Notes: generated by a model not told the origin, from the sequence alone. A stretch of DNA of 64,000 nucleotides from Limnanthes douglasii subsp. nivea (GCA_036936605.1 JAUPFV010000005.1:61152742-61216741), one strand, 5' to 3'. Positions 13,400 to 26,293 are shown, counted from the first letter of the stretch. Translations and numbers: made by a program.

Positions 13400-16300
13400 C
13401 TGCCTCCAAGACTTGCAAAATCCTCACGCAGTTCATGAACTTTGACACTAATAATACCTTGGTTAAAGCACCCGAATAACTTCACTTGATCAATTTCCAC
13501 CACATCTCAGATGAAGTGCATCTTAATATCTACGTGCTTACTTCTTCATAGTGCTTTAGAAACTTCATTAAATAAAGAGCACCAGTATTATCACATCACA
13601 TAGTCACATCTTATTTTTTTTCTAGTGATATTACTCAACAATATTTCCAACTATATGACTTCCTTTACAGATCCGAGAACAACCATATATTTGGATTTTG
13701 TAGATGACAAAGCAACGACCTTCTATATACACGAATTTTAGCTAACCACTCCTCTACGTACAATTAAATGATAACCTGAAGTTGAATTCATTGTATAAAT
13801 GCATCAATCATAATTGAAGTCAACATACCCTCTCAACATTTCATAAACCGTGCAACTCTTGATCATAATACAGTCTAACTTTAGGGGAACCTGTCAAGTA
13901 ACTTATGAAAAATTTGAGGGCTTGTAGTGATGTTTCCCTTTGTTTGATATACATTTGTTCAAAATAAAAATAGAGTATACAAGATCATGTCTTGTGCATA
14001 TCATTTCATATATAATGCTTCCATTGACCTTTGCGTGAGGTATCTCATGCATGTACTTTTTATCTTTTACTTATCTCGATGTTTGATTGGTACTCATTTT
14101 AAATGGACACCAATGAGAGTTCCAACCTCTCGGGTTTCAGACGTTCTGAACTTCTTGAGAACCTTCCAGTATATATTTTTGTTGAGATAAAAAAAATATA
14201 CTTTCAATATGTTCCTCTTGATTTCAATACTTAGTATCCTTTAGATTCTCACATACCAAACTCTCCCTTCAATTGAATCTTCACCGTTTCTATCTCCTCG
14301 TGTCCTTTCCAGCTATTAGGATATCATCCATATACAATAGCAACAATGATCTATATCTCTATTTGTGTTTTCCTATTAAAATAAACACAATTATCATAAA
14401 ATATTCTTCCATACTTGATAGACCTTGTAAAAGAATCCAATCTTCTATTTCACCACATCGACAAGTATTTTGACCCACATAATGGTCTTTTCAATAAACA
14501 CCCATAACCTTCTATGATATTCTTCAAAATGTTTTGGTTGATACATGTAGATTTTCTCTTCTATTACCCATGTAGGAGGGTATTAATAACATCCCCCTAT
14601 CTCAAGATTATGCCTAGCGATAATTGACAACATAATGCTTATATAGGTTTATTTCACAACCTGTGATAAACTTATATTGAAATCAACACCCTTTGTTTGT
14701 GTGAATCCCTTAGCCACCAACCTAGCTTTGTATTTAAATAACTCAAATAAAATAATTCCTTGCTTCCTGTTGTATATCAATTTACTCCAATAAAGCTTCT
14801 GACCATTCAACTTCTTCACAAGAATCCAGGTGCCCATCTTCATGAAAGATCTAAGTTCTTCCCTAACAACCTTCAATTATTTCTTTTTATAATTGTCTTC
14901 ATAGCATCGTGATAGCTCCCAGGCTCAAGAACATCCCCTAGAAATTTAATTTGACAAAACATAACCTGTAACATCTAGTAAAACTATATATCTATGAAGA
15001 TTTTCTAGGTTTTTGTAATCCAGTTCTCACCAACTGATAATTATTAACATTATGTTTCTCTCGAGTCTGATCATCCAAAAGCTATAAAGAATCAAACTCT
15101 CGATCATATTTAAACTCATGCAATAAGTGAAATTCTTTTCCAATCATCGAAGTTGAACCAAGTCTAAAATCATCTTTGGCAGAAGCATCCTCAGTTTCAC
15201 TTTCTTAATCGGATTCCTCGTCAACTTCACATCTTTTTTTGGCATAACTAAGTTTGTTCGCCACCACTTTCATCAATAACATGACATATTCATTGAAAAT
15301 CATGCATTAACTTATCAAATCCTTCTGACTTCTAGGTTGTATGAAACAAAACCTATATTATCTTACTCATTCCAGATAGTCTAGGAATAAACACTTTAGT
15401 ATTCTTGGATGAAGCTTATCTTTGCTTCACATGTGTGTAGGTAACATATCTGAACACTCTCAAATATTCTAAAATGCCTTTCTTTGCAATTGATACTTCT
15501 TTAAAAATTTAAAATTTAGTGTTATCAATGTATTTATGTTGATGATATAGGTAGTTGTGGATATATCTTCTTTCAAGAACCTTCAACATATTCTAGTTGA
15601 TGGAAACATACACCTTACTGTTTCCAGTAAGGTTCACTTAATCATTTTAGCCAACCTATTATGTTGGCGAGTTCCTCTCACGGTTTGGTGTCTAGCAATG
15701 CCAAATTTAGAAAATTAACTAATGAATGCCTAATTCATATATTCTAAGACATTGTTAGTTCTCAACTTCTTTAGCATCTTTTCAGTTTGATTCTCCATCA
15801 GCTTTTCCAGTTTCTAAAAGCATCAAATGCTTCATCCTATGTCTTCGTAACCATAATTTTTTGGAGTAATCATCAATCAAAGATGTGAAGTAACTTGCAC
15901 TATTGATTGTGGGTTTCCTTGCAAGACCCCGAAGATATGATTGAACATATTCAAGCACGTCATTGGTTGTATCAGAAACATAACCCTCTTTTTTTTACCA
16001 AGCACGCAACTTTTACAAAATCATTCTTTTGAACTGTATTATCATCTAACAAATCTTGTATGTTAAGCTCAATAAGACATTTCTCACTCACATGCCCTAA
16101 CCTTAGATGACACATTTTGGTTGAAAGTATCTTTACACTAGACACACCCCTGGCCACTACAGATCCTTCAAGAACTAACAAAATATTAGTTCTAAAGGCT
16201 TTCATAACAACTAGTGAGCCTTGCAAGACCTCAAGTCTACCGTCTCCACCCTTATTGGTAAATTAATCTAACATGCCAATAGAAAGAAGGTTATATTTAA

Positions 16301-17323
16301 CTTCAAGGATATACCTCACGTTTTTATCACTCTCTCAAGTTCTGTAGGCAACTTGAGTCGAACGCTCCATATCACTTTTACAACACAAGGTTTATATTGA
16401 GGATGAACTTACCACCATCAGACAAACTTAGGTTTTCAAACCAATGTTTGTTGGAATCCATGTGGAATGAAGCTCTTGAATCAAACACACATTTATCATT
16501 ATACCTGCATGTAGAATTTATTAAAGTATCAGTAAATTCATAGTTATCGAAGACCATGACAACATATCAACATCCTGCTGCAGATAAGTATCGCATTTCC
16601 TTATATCTGGGCATTTGCTACTGATATGATTTTCCTTTTCACAAAACCAACATCCTACTTTGGAACCACACAAAATCTTCTTGATTTGGACCGAGAGTTT
16701 TCTTTCTTCTTGATTAAATCTCTTATTTTAGGTATGTCTCTTACAATAGGTCGAGACCTTAAAGTCATTCTTCAAAATTGTCTTCATTTGAATATTCTTT
16801 GAGTTCAAAGCACTCTTTACCTCTACTATCGTAAGCGACTTTTTTCTATATTAGGTGTTGCCAACAAAGTGCGCATACACCTTTGACAGAGAAAGCAAAA
16901 GGATTATTTTTTTATCCTCACCTTCTAAGTTGACCCCAACTGCATTCAAATCAATAATGATTCTATTAAAATCATCCATGTGTCTTCAGATTTCCTTGCT
17001 AGTATCCATTGACAACGTATACAACTATTTCTTAAAATACAGTATGTTCGCTAACGAATTCTTCATGTAAATGGCTTCTAGTCGATATCATATCCTTAAT
17101 GCCTTCAAATTTTCAAATACATCTTGAAGCACCTCATCCGCCAAGCTCAAGATCAAACCACTAAGTGTCTTAAACAACACTTTAACATCAACCAGATCTT
17201 TGACCTTCTCATCAGTGATAACGAACAACCTTTTTTGTACTAAAAAACACAAATCTTGATTATTCAAAGGTTTAAATCAATTTCTTTGTTGGAACTTTCA
17301 ATATCGAACTTCGTGGAACTCAT
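13400..17323 (-). pseudogene. copia gag-pol remnant
   Basis: A gag start is recognisable at 17323 (minus), beginning MSSTKFDIE and typical of copia gag. A CX2CX4HX4C zinc knuckle lies near 16640 (CWFCEKENHISSKC). A GAG-pre-integrase segment at 15972-16226 contains HLRLGHVSEK. RT N-terminal sequence lies at 14649-14876 with YKARLVAKGFTQ, and an RNase H-like tail (NTGALYLMK) near 13.55 kb. All are separated by stops and frameshifts, so the reading frame is dead. Confidence 0.8.
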
Positions 17324-17463
17324 CTTGGTGATTTTCTTTGGTTTACAGGGGAGATCCAAATCTCTAACCTCAAGATCTGAAATGATCTTCGTTATTATTC
17401 TTTGTATATATTACCACAAAACAATACTATTAAAAATGTTCCACGTTCACCGCACCACTTGTT

Positions 17464-18385
17464 GGGGAAATCACAATATTAACAAGTTTAACAATGACTG
17501 AAAATAATAAAGCGAAAACTGAAGTGTGACCATTGAGAGTCAAGACTTAAGAAAATCTTAATTACTCGCTCGTTGGATAACAAGGAAGCTAAAAGCTTAG
17601 ACTCTTAACTTTATACTTCAGCAAATATAACAAAAAGACAGAAAACATAAACAAAACAAACTCAATTACACAAGAAATCTTACATTCACGGAAAACATAC
17701 AATAAGTTGATATATAAATAGGTTACAAAAAGACTCTCTCAAACACAACTAACTCAACCACTCTTCTTTTCTTACAAAGCACTCTCGCTTTACAAAATAA
17801 GCTATGAACCTTAGAGTTTATGTAATTGTTTATCTTCTACCTATCTCTCCTTAAAACCAAACAAAAAAACTTTTTTATGTTTTTCACTCAACGTTTTGCA
17901 CATGCTGCAATCTTCTCTTTCATTTTATATAGACTCAATGATGCATAATGCTCACATTAACACCAAAAACATATTATTTTGTCGATTCAAATTTAAAAGT
18001 ATATGTTGCCACATTAACCTAGAGTATATAGTTGGGTATTGACACCATTTCTTAACCCACGTACAATTTTACTATTTTATCTCATTTCAATGCATGTTCA
18101 AAATTAATTATCTTAATCAAAGATAAAAATGCTTCACCCAACTCAAAATATACTATACAAGTAATCATATATTTTTTATGACTAAAAAAATATCCAAAAC
18201 CCTTCGACAATATGTTTTTGCATTTTTGGTCCAATCGCGTCCAAACAAAAACATTACATTTTTCGTCGACCATGCTCGTATCTAAAAAAACTTCTACGCC
18301 TGAATCTTCGGTTTGAACTTCTACGCCTATCCTATAATCTCGCCCTTAACATTTGATAGCTTCATGGGTCATTTTTAACCGACGC
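17464..18385 (-). repeat. 5' LTR of copia element
   Basis: On the minus strand this segment ends ...TTTCCCCAACA next to the gag leader. It aligns with 11916-13305. The outer end near 18385 is only approximate because the two LTRs have diverged. Confidence 0.65.
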
Positions 18386-18735
18386 CAAATAATAATAATT
18401 CTCATCAGTCACTCTTAACATACGTCTAATAATAATAATATTAACAATAACAAACCAGATTAATTTTTATTTTAAAAACTTTGATCCCGCCCATATAGAG
18501 AATTCTAGAGATAGAGGAAGTTCATCTGAAAATTAGGGTCTCTGATTCTTTGATTGATTCAGCTTGTTTGTTTACTCTTAAGTCTGCGACTCCTCTTCCT
18601 TATTATGAATATGTCATGAAGTATATAACTGACGAAGACTGATTTCAAATCTGGATCCTAAGAAGTTTGGGAGTTGTGATTTCAAATGTGTCTTGAACTC
18701 TTGATCATGATCATGATACTTAAAAACGAAAACCT

Positions 18736-18855
18736 ATGGAATATGCAACATCTAGTGTTGATATTAGGGTTGAAGATGAGCTTCTTGAGTCTGTTGATGT
18801 TCTATTAGAAGATGAGGAGCTAACAAGAACAATTTTTTTCTATCTAGGATCCTAA
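18736..18855 (+). pseudogene. Short ORF, possible remnant of an unidentified gene
   Basis: A 39-codon ORF begins MEYATSSVDIR and is rich in Glu, Asp and Leu. The preceding ~240 bases contain other broken, coding-like stretches in the plus direction (for example KSATPLPYYEYVMKY), suggesting a decayed gene fragment wedged between the copia LTR and the 3' end of the CHX gene. No family was recognised. It may alternatively be part of the CHX 3' flank. Confidence 0.25.
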
Positions 18856-18879
18856 AGGACTCTGTACATGAGCTACATT

Positions 18880-21815
18880 TTACATGATGGAGAAATCATC
18901 ATCTAGGCCGTCTAATTGGCCTTTCATATTCTGTTGTTGAATCACCAAAACTGAAGTAGTAACTGGAGAATCAAACCCTGATAGCACATCTCCTATAGGG
19001 CCTAATTCAGGACACATTTGCCAATCATTTAGCCCCGTCGTCAAGACATTATTAACACGACCTCCTCGTCCAACGATTATCAACGAGAATTGTCCGTCGA
19101 ACCCCCTCAAGGTCGTAAATGTTTCCGAAGAATTTGCCAAATGTTTTTCCATGTACGACACTTGTCCTCCTGCCACATGTCTTTCGTAAAAAAACGCAAA
19201 GCATTCGTCGTCAAGTTTCATTTCCTCTTCTTGTTCGGCTACACTCACTCTGCCAGGAACGTTTTTTGGTGCGTTTTCAGAGTTCTTGTCCACCAAGAAT
19301 CTTATGACTGTTAGCTTTACTCCTGGGTGACGCGCGACGTGGCCGGCAAAAGCTAAGGCTTCTCTATCGTCTTTGCCGCCGATGAAAATAATTCCAATTT
19401 CGACTGATGGTTGTGTTCTTGATATTCTCTCGATCTTTCCGAATGAGTTGTCAACTAGGATTCCGATAGAGCAGGGGGAGCTTCTTAGTACCTAAACATT
19501 TATCTATTAGTTAGATGATCATAACACTTACATTAAGGCAAAATGTTCACATATACCAATAAAATTTCAATCTTGAATGGACTTGAAATAATTTGTCAAT
19601 TACCTTGCGGTTCACGTAACGGAAGCCAGGGTGACCAGCCTCCAAAGTGCCATCAGCATTCTGTTGCTTACGAAACGTCAACACAATAATCGAAACCATA
19701 ACTTCATCGGCCAAAACACATATATCTTGAGCCATAGTAGGAAAAGGCGACACCACTAACATTCTTTTCAAAGTCACTCCCTCGCCGTTCTGCGCCAAAT
19801 ATGCCTCAAACTGGGTCGTAATTTGTTCCCTCATTTCCGTCACAGACTTATCTTTCACTGTCACCGTATCAACCCCTTCACATCTCTCCACCGACACTGC
19901 GATCTCGTCTGTTAGTTCGATCACGTCTGCAGCAAAAAATACAGTCCCGGGCAGGGGTCCAGCTCCTCTTGATATTTCGAGGAAGTTTAGTGCGGCAGGG
20001 ACGTCTTCGAGTTCATGGAGACCCATTAGGATTCGGAGCTCGCTAGCTGGGTCGAGCCATTGGAGAGCCATACGGTGAGTTGGGACTCGTTTTCTCGCTC
20101 GTTTGATGATGTTCATTACTACAAATGGTGTGTGGACTACGCTTAAAAAGATCACTACCACCATTACTGTACCTGTTGTATTGCTAACTGTTTTTTCCTG
20201 GATTTTAAGTTGAAATATTAATAAATTTCGACTTCACGAGTGAATAACGTTCAGAAACAAGAGAAGATTATTACTTACCCTAATAGCCAAAGCTGCCAAA
20301 AACATCTGAAAATGAGCCTTTGCAGTCAAAAGTAATCCAAGGGCAATAGTTTCTGGCAAGTGATAGCCCATCACCAGCCCACACATGACTATCCCCACAA
20401 TTTTTCCAACCACCATTGTGCCCAAAAGGCTAAAGAACCTCGCCCATGTCATCCATTCGGTATTAAAACTTCCAATATTAGTGATATATCCAACCCAGAA
20501 GAAGAAAATAGGATAAAAGACCGCGCTCAACAGGTAATTAATCTTGTTGATTATCCATTTCGACATCCTACCTTCTTTGGGCAGAAAAAGGCCGGCCGTA
20601 AAAGCACTCAAGATTGCATTATACTTGTACCAAGTCGGGCAACTACATATCAACACCATAAACGCCAGAAACATAACCAAATGCGAACCTTTCAACGGTT
20701 TCCCTTCAGGGTTTTCATTATTAACCCAGGTTAAAAAGATCGGAGAGATTTTAGCTGTGAAGACTGTTTGTATCACGAGCATTGATATCATCTTGAGTGC
20801 GGTTTTGAAGCGTTCCACTGGGATTTCTGGTTTCACAGTAGGAAACAAGATAAATCCAGCGCAATACAAGAGAGTAGAAACCATATCTGAATGGATTCCA
20901 GCTGATGTCCCTAGCTTTCCAATGTCGGATTTCCCGATTTTGAGATTTGTCATGAGGCGGGTTATGACTGCGGAGCCATTTCCAGCTGCCATGATGGATA
21001 GGGCTAAAGTAAAGGTGAGGTTTTTTTGGTCTGTGTAATGGAGGAACGGAGACGTGCAGCATACGGCAATGAATGCCGAGAACATACCAGAGTAAGCTAC
21101 GATGGCTTCGTGCGTTGGTGGCTTGAAGATTACGTAAGGGTTCATTTCTAGACCCACCACAAACATATGGCATATCATCCCAAAATCAACAATGTTGTTT
21201 AACGTTAGAATGAATGGTCCGTCGAAGGTTCTACATATGTGGTTTAAGTTTCCAAAAATCATCCCTATCTGGGTGCAATACAAAAGAAGTGTACAATGTT
21301 ACCAATCTTCATACAACCAAATGAAAACTTATGAAACATATGGGCTAAGGTCAATGACCGGAGTTGGTCATGTATATAAATAAAAAAAACTGATGTTCTT
21401 TTTTATCAACTCGATCACTTTCGTTGTGTTCGTTTTGCACGTGGTCATTTTTGTTTGTCTCGATTTGTATATATTGTCACTGGTGGGTGACTATTAAGCC
21501 AACAAAATTGGCCGTCTCGATAAAAAGAAACAAAAACCAACAAAAACGGTCGTTTCTCAATAACATTTTTGTTAGACATGACCAACTCCGGTTGCGAAAT
21601 AGAAATGAATTACTTACAACAAAGTCAGACGTTAAACGAGGTTGGGCTAAAGACCGAAGCAAATGATGTGCAAGACTAGTGAAAAGGAACAAACAAATAA
21701 ATCCAATAACTTTGCCAGCCTGAATAGTATTAAAAGATAAAGATAAAAAATTTAAGCCTTGCGTGTTTCCATCGTGTTGATCCATAGCATTTGTGCTGCC
21801 ATTGTTTCCAGCCAT
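18880..21815 (-). CDS. CHX28: CHX-type cation/H+ antiporter, CHX28-like
   Basis: Four exons join in frame: 21815-21618, 21268-20279, 20197-19604 and 19491-18880 (66, 330, 198 and 203 codons), giving 797 aa, close to the ~800 aa usual for plant CHX proteins. All introns are GT...AG and phase 0. The N-terminal half is a multi-membrane Na+/H+ exchanger domain (roughly residues 20-400, with FVVGLEMNP and GNGSAVITRL). The C-terminal half is the soluble regulatory region typical of CHX (PTMAQDICVLADEV; SPCSIGILVDN; FIGGKDDREALAFA). The family moves monovalent cations against protons across endomembranes or the plasma membrane. The paralog name is inferred from length and the short N terminus lacking the usual leading CHX segment. 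At the position where many family members have Asn-Asp in membrane segment 5, this one reads GIHSDM, so the Asn is Ser. It appears intact. Confidence 0.9.
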
Positions 21816-22441
21816 TGTCTCTCATCAATAGTTCAATAAAATCTTCTTCTTCTTTTTTTTTATCGCTCTACGAGTCTTTTCTTTTCTTTTTCTTTTTTTT
21901 CATATGGTCAATGACTTGGCATCTTTTTTTCTTGATGCTTTCTTTCACAATGAGTGGATGCTAGAAAAAAGAGGAGTAACTTATGGAGATGAATTTAGAG
22001 GCTAAAGGGAGACAACGCTTTAGTATTTGTTGCATATTTCTAATTAGGGAAAGTATGCGAGGAGAAATATTTGATTGGGCTGGTCTATATAGTTATAATA
22101 CAGCAATTTTAATTTGGATCTTGGTGTTTTTTTTCTTCTTCTCTGATATATGTTTCAGCTCACCTATAAGAAAGATAATCAAAAATCCACGAGAGAGTAT
22201 AGGAAACTAATCTCGTGGTGGAGGTGGCCATCTCAGTTAGAACCTCACTCAGCTTCGAACGAAATCACAACTGAGACGGGGATCACGATGGTCGAACTCG
22301 AACGAGAGGGAGAAGGCTCAGATGTAGCGCACGTGGCAATTTGTCATTGGCCCAAGTCAAATATCAACAACTTACCAATAAACCCACCTGTTTAAGACCG
22401 GCTAATAATTTCTCTTACCACTAACATTAAACCTCCGTGAC
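21816..22441. other. CHX upstream region
   Basis: This is the 5' flank of the minus-strand CHX gene, with pyrimidine/T-rich stretches at 21840-21900. Small plus-strand ORFs here show no recognisable family and are not called. No promoter element could be fixed. Confidence 0.4.
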
Positions 22442-22863
22442 CAGAGCTGTCAACCGTGTTATTTGGATGGGAAATGACCCACTAAGTACCTTTTGGCCAA
22501 ACCTATTACTATCTAGTACTTAAAAATGGGTTAATGCTCACTTAATACCCATTTCAATAAAACAATTCCCTTTTGAGATCTAATTTTTTTTTTAATACCA
22601 TAACTACCCTTAACCTAGTATATAAGCCTCATTTTGAGAATTAATGAGTATTTTCAGCTCTCAACCATTTTGAATTTTGAATTTTGAACCAGCCTCCCCA
22701 CTCTCTCTCTTAACCCTCTCTCTTAACCCTCCCAAAACATCAGAACTACCTTCGATACTTTCCTCTTTAAAGAAATAAATTACCAGAACGTTATTTGTTG
22801 AAGTTGGTCTTACTAAATAGTTTCGACGACCGCCCGACGACGAACCTGAGCTCTTCAATCGAC

Positions 22864-23553
22864 ATGGAAACGCAACCGGAGATCGACGATACTCGTAAAA
22901 CACAAGGTATATATATGCTTGTTACTGCGATTTCTCTAGGGTTTGAACTCCTTCACGTTTATTCATCTTCGATTTTGTTAAAACCTGACCTAAACATGTT
23001 TTGTAACTATGAACAAGAGAAAGGAAACACAATCCTCTTAATATTGGTTGGACCACCAGGCAGCGGCAAGTCCACCTTCTGCGATCACGTCACGCGTTAT
23101 TCATCTAGAACCTGGGTTCGCATATGTCAGGTTTCACTCTTTCTCAAAGTCGTTAGATAGTGAGCATCTCGCAACATGTTTGATAAAATGCTTCACTGAA
23201 CTTTAAAACTTTACATTTTTAGCTTCTCTATGTCTGATAATTTGTGACATTGATGAGCTCAATGTCTGAAGAGTGCAGTTAATGCTTTGGTGGAGGGGAA
23301 AAGTGTTTTTATTGATAGGTGCAATTTAGACAAAGAACAAAGAGCAGAATTTTTGAAACTTGGAGGCTCTCACGTGGATGTGCATGATGTGGTTCTTGAA
23401 CTTCCTTCCCAGCTTTGTATATCTAGATTTGTTAAACGTATTGGGCATGAAGGAAACTTGCAAGGTGGAAAAGCTGCAGCAGTTGTGAAGGATCTTAACT
23501 GGCATCGAAGCTGCAGGTTTTTGTTTACGAGGAGTGAAGGATACAAGGAGTGA
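22864..23553 (+). pseudogene. BHLH140: Captured 5' fragment of a bHLH140/aprataxin-like gene
   Basis: Exon 1 (22864-22906) starts METQPEIDD. Exon 2 (23018-23130) encodes the P-loop GPPGSGKST and ends WVRICQ, joining exon 1 in frame. The third exon (about 23252-23553) encodes FIDRCNLDKEQRAEF and GHEGNLQGGKAAAVV, as in the N-terminal kinase-like domain of plant bHLH140/APTX-like proteins. Relative to that family, exon 3 has lost its AG acceptor and has a deletion of roughly 20 bp after the first codons, shifting the frame; its end runs into unrelated sequence before a stop. The macro, HIT and zinc-finger parts of the parent are absent. Family identification is from memory of the protein. Confidence 0.75.
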
Positions 23554-23559
23554 AGGTAA

Positions 23560-23968
23560 TCGTTTGTACTTGTAATATTAACTATGTTTTCTTTTAGTAT
23601 TGTTAAGATATATGCTATCATCACCATCTACTTTTATGAGTAGTAACTAAATCCTGTGAGTTCTTTTCATGTATAACGTAGCTATGTCATGAAAATGTAC
23701 CAGATACAGCAATTTATTTCAAATCTAGCACCAGAGTATGCAATAGCGGGGTAGCATGTTAGTGCATTGTAACTGAGGAGTCGTGCATTGTAACTGAGGA
23801 GTCGTGTGTTGGCTGCATTCGTCTTCAAAGCTGTTCTTGATGCTTGTGATGCTCAGGGTGGTTTACAAGCAAGGATTGAACACAGGTAAAATGGTGTCAG
23901 ATTAACAGGTAAAATGGTGTAAGCAATTATTTACTGTTTGATGTTCAAAATTTTGGTTTACAGGTAAA
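23560..23968 (+). other. Unassigned segment between the two captured genes
   Basis: This contains a 21-bp tandem duplication (TGCATTGTAACTGAGGAGTCG at 23763 and 23784). It then has a coding-like stretch at ~23810-23890 reading LAAFVFKAVLDACD, which I could not assign. The word ACAGGTAAAATGG recurs and immediately precedes the CPN20 start codon. It may be a third captured fragment. Confidence 0.35.
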
Positions 23969-24877
23969 ATGGCTTCAACTCAATTAACAGCACCACCATC
24001 AGCTACAGTAGCTAAGAACTTAGCTTCTTTTCAAGCTTCTGGTGTCAGATTCGCTTCATTTGGGAGATTGGATCCAGGTTCTCTCTCGCATCGTTCTTTC
24101 CCTGGTTTGGTAGTCAAAGCGGCTACTGTTGTTGCTCCTAAGGTACTCAATTTCAGTTCCCTTTTGTTAATTATCACTATCGCTTCGTTTGTCCAGTTGG
24201 TCAGTTTAAAATTCATGTATGTATGTGATAATGATGCTCACTAATTGGTGAATCTGTTTAGTTGGAAATGGCTTATAGTTAGGACTTTTTTGGTTTATGT
24301 GTATATAAAATCCCCCCTTTAAACAAACATGAAGAATAGATTCTATGTAATGTGCTTGTTGTTGATTATTCAGTTGGCGTCTGATAGATATGAACAAATA
24401 CATTGCGTTTTTACTAATTGGAGTCTGGTAGTTTGCACTCACAGACATTGTGATTGTTCCGCATATTGTTCTGATAGATCTGACTTATAGAAATTAAAAT
24501 GAGTCCGATAGATATGCATAAAGACAATGCTAGTTAACTACCACAAGTATGATACCTTCCTTACTCTTTTGGTTCTTTACTCTTTTGGTTTTAAAATACT
24601 ACACAATACAAGAAGAGTAGGTGCATGATGCTCCCTTCTTTCTTGCATTATGCTTCCGAGCTAGAATTTCGAGCTTTAATGTTGCACAACTGAACTGCAA
24701 TGCTTGCTTGTTCAGCCCTTTTTGGTTTCCTTGGTTTCTATATTTCCTTTTAGCTTTATAAATGATTTGTTCTATTGTGGCATCTCTTCATATGCAACCT
24801 TTGTTGCTATATATTCAATTAATGACAGAACATTATTGTTATTTTTGCAGGAAAACATAAGATGGAAGCTTCTGTAG
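23969..24877 (+). pseudogene. CPN20: Captured exon 1 of chloroplast CPN20 (transit peptide only)
   Basis: Exon 23969-24142 encodes 58 residues, starting MASTQLTA and ending LVVKAATVVAPK. This is the transit peptide and first residues of plant chloroplast co-chaperonin CPN20/CPN21, stopping exactly where I recall the first intron of that gene. A GT donor follows. The two Cpn10-like domains are absent. The next plausible acceptor (TTTTTGCAG, ending 24850) would add only eight residues and a TAG at 24875-24877, predicting an orphan 66-aa transit-peptide protein. The intron contains TCTGATAGAT and TTGCGTTTTT words characteristic of the surrounding MULE rather than of a host gene. Family identity is confident; expression is unknown. 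Confidence 0.75.
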
Positions 24878-26290
24878 CTGTTATTTATGTGTCTTTTATC
24901 TATTTCTAAGGCATTCGAGTTGCATCGATGTGTTTCAGAAACATATATAAATATATATTATCTGTAATGTGTGTTTGAAGAAGTTGTAATAGACAATTCA
25001 TCTTGTGTTTCATTCATCTTGTGTTTTGTTTTCTATTTCTACCTTTGTTTGGATTTGATATCTTCTTCTAAGTTTTTATGAGTGAGTTTGAGGAGATCCA
25101 AAAGAATTGAACAGAATCAGACTCCTACAGAGATTAAGAAAACAAACATGCCCTATATACAAAAAGTTTACAGTTTTTAGAAATCTTAAGGTATTTCGGG
25201 CAGGGGCTGTAGACAATGCCTTTGGTGCATATACTCCATGTAGCTAATGGTTCTCATGTTTGTACTATAAACTAAACGTTCTCATGTTTGTACTATAAAC
25301 TAAACGCTCTCATGAAGAATACGTTGCTAGATAAGAAGGAACACCTTGCTAGATAAGAAGGGACACCTTGCTAGATAAGAAGGAACACATTGCTAGACAA
25401 GAAGGAACACCCTGCTGAAAACGCATTATCTATCAGACTATTGTGTTTTAAAACAAAAGAACTGCTGAAAACTGCAAAAAAACCCAAAAGTATCAAAACT
25501 CATAACAAGCTTTTTAAATCTCTGACAAGAACATTGTAATCCGTTTAAAATCAAAATCTGCAAGAGTATTTGAGTATAACTGAAAATAAGATGCAGATCA
25601 CACTTAAGAACTGATACGCATACACATTATAATCATATTTTAGTCGATGCATCGTTTGTTACTACATCAAAATATTCGACAGACTGGCGTTTAATTCAGT
25701 AAAGCGTTCATTTCCCGCTGAACCAAATCTTTCAATTACAATACTCGGTAACTAGGAATAAGCAACACTAATCTAATGTTTAAAAAAACAACAAGCCGCT
25801 TGTAATAATCAAAACTGGAGCTCAGCAGAAGGACCGCCGCAGATAAGACCGACTTTTAGAGCTCTTGTTCTCTCACGATGGAAATGATAAGGAACACCTT
25901 GCTAGATATGAAGGCACACATTGCTAGACAAGAAGGAACACCCTGCTAGATATGATCTACAAACAACCCAGACAAATTACAGTCTCACAATGCATACCTT
26001 GCGATTTTAGTGAACCTACATTGCGATTTTAGTGCATATCTGATTGCTAGACACTATATTATTTGTCAGTTGTGATTTATGCCTTGTATACACTGCTAGA
26101 TACAGCATGAAACATTGCTAGATACAGCATGAGACATTGCTAGATACAGTGAAATAACTATTTGACTGTAATTCTAATATCACATTTCTAGATACATAGA
26201 TATGAGATTGCTAGTGAAACTAAAAAAACTTTGCCACAAAAACTAGTAATATAACAATGTTTTCAGAACCGTATAGAAGGTTGATTATGT
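24878..26290. repeat. Pack-MULE interior with short tandem and dispersed words
   Basis: No gene is seen. A ~28-bp direct duplication lies at 25250-25310. Four ~20-bp copies of TTGCTAGATAAGAAGGAACAC-like units run at 25323-25410, with three further related copies at ~25890-25945. Three ~22-bp copies of CATTGCTAGATACAGCATGA lie at 26088-26150. TTGCGATTTTAGTG is duplicated near 26000-26040. Confidence 0.75.
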
Positions 26291-26293
26291 GTT

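Larger units (their letters stand above)
11916..18385 (-). mobile_element. Decayed copia retrotransposon with ~1-kb LTRs
   Basis: Two diverged direct repeats (about 11916-13305 and 17464-18385) bracket a minus-strand copia coding region. They align through shared blocks such as ACTTCAGCAAA, ACTCAACCACTCTTCTTTT and CTCAATGAT. The left (3') copy is longer because it holds an insert at ~12223-12600. The order gag, zinc knuckle, GAG-pre-integrase, integrase, RT, RNase H reading leftward is that of copia. LTR divergence and many stops indicate an old insertion. Outer ends are approximate. Confidence 0.75.

Noticed and set aside
20360..21038. Plus-strand ORFs of 124 and 164 codons
   Set aside because: They lie antisense to the membrane-domain exon of the CHX gene and have no recognisable domains.
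22150..22395. 81-codon plus-strand ORF upstream of CHX
   Set aside because: No recognisable domain, no clear splice or promoter support, and it overlaps other random frames.
25320..26150. Short regularly repeated TTGCTAGAT units as a CRISPR-like array
   Set aside because: This is plant nuclear DNA, units are short and degenerate with no unique spacers, and there are no cas genes.
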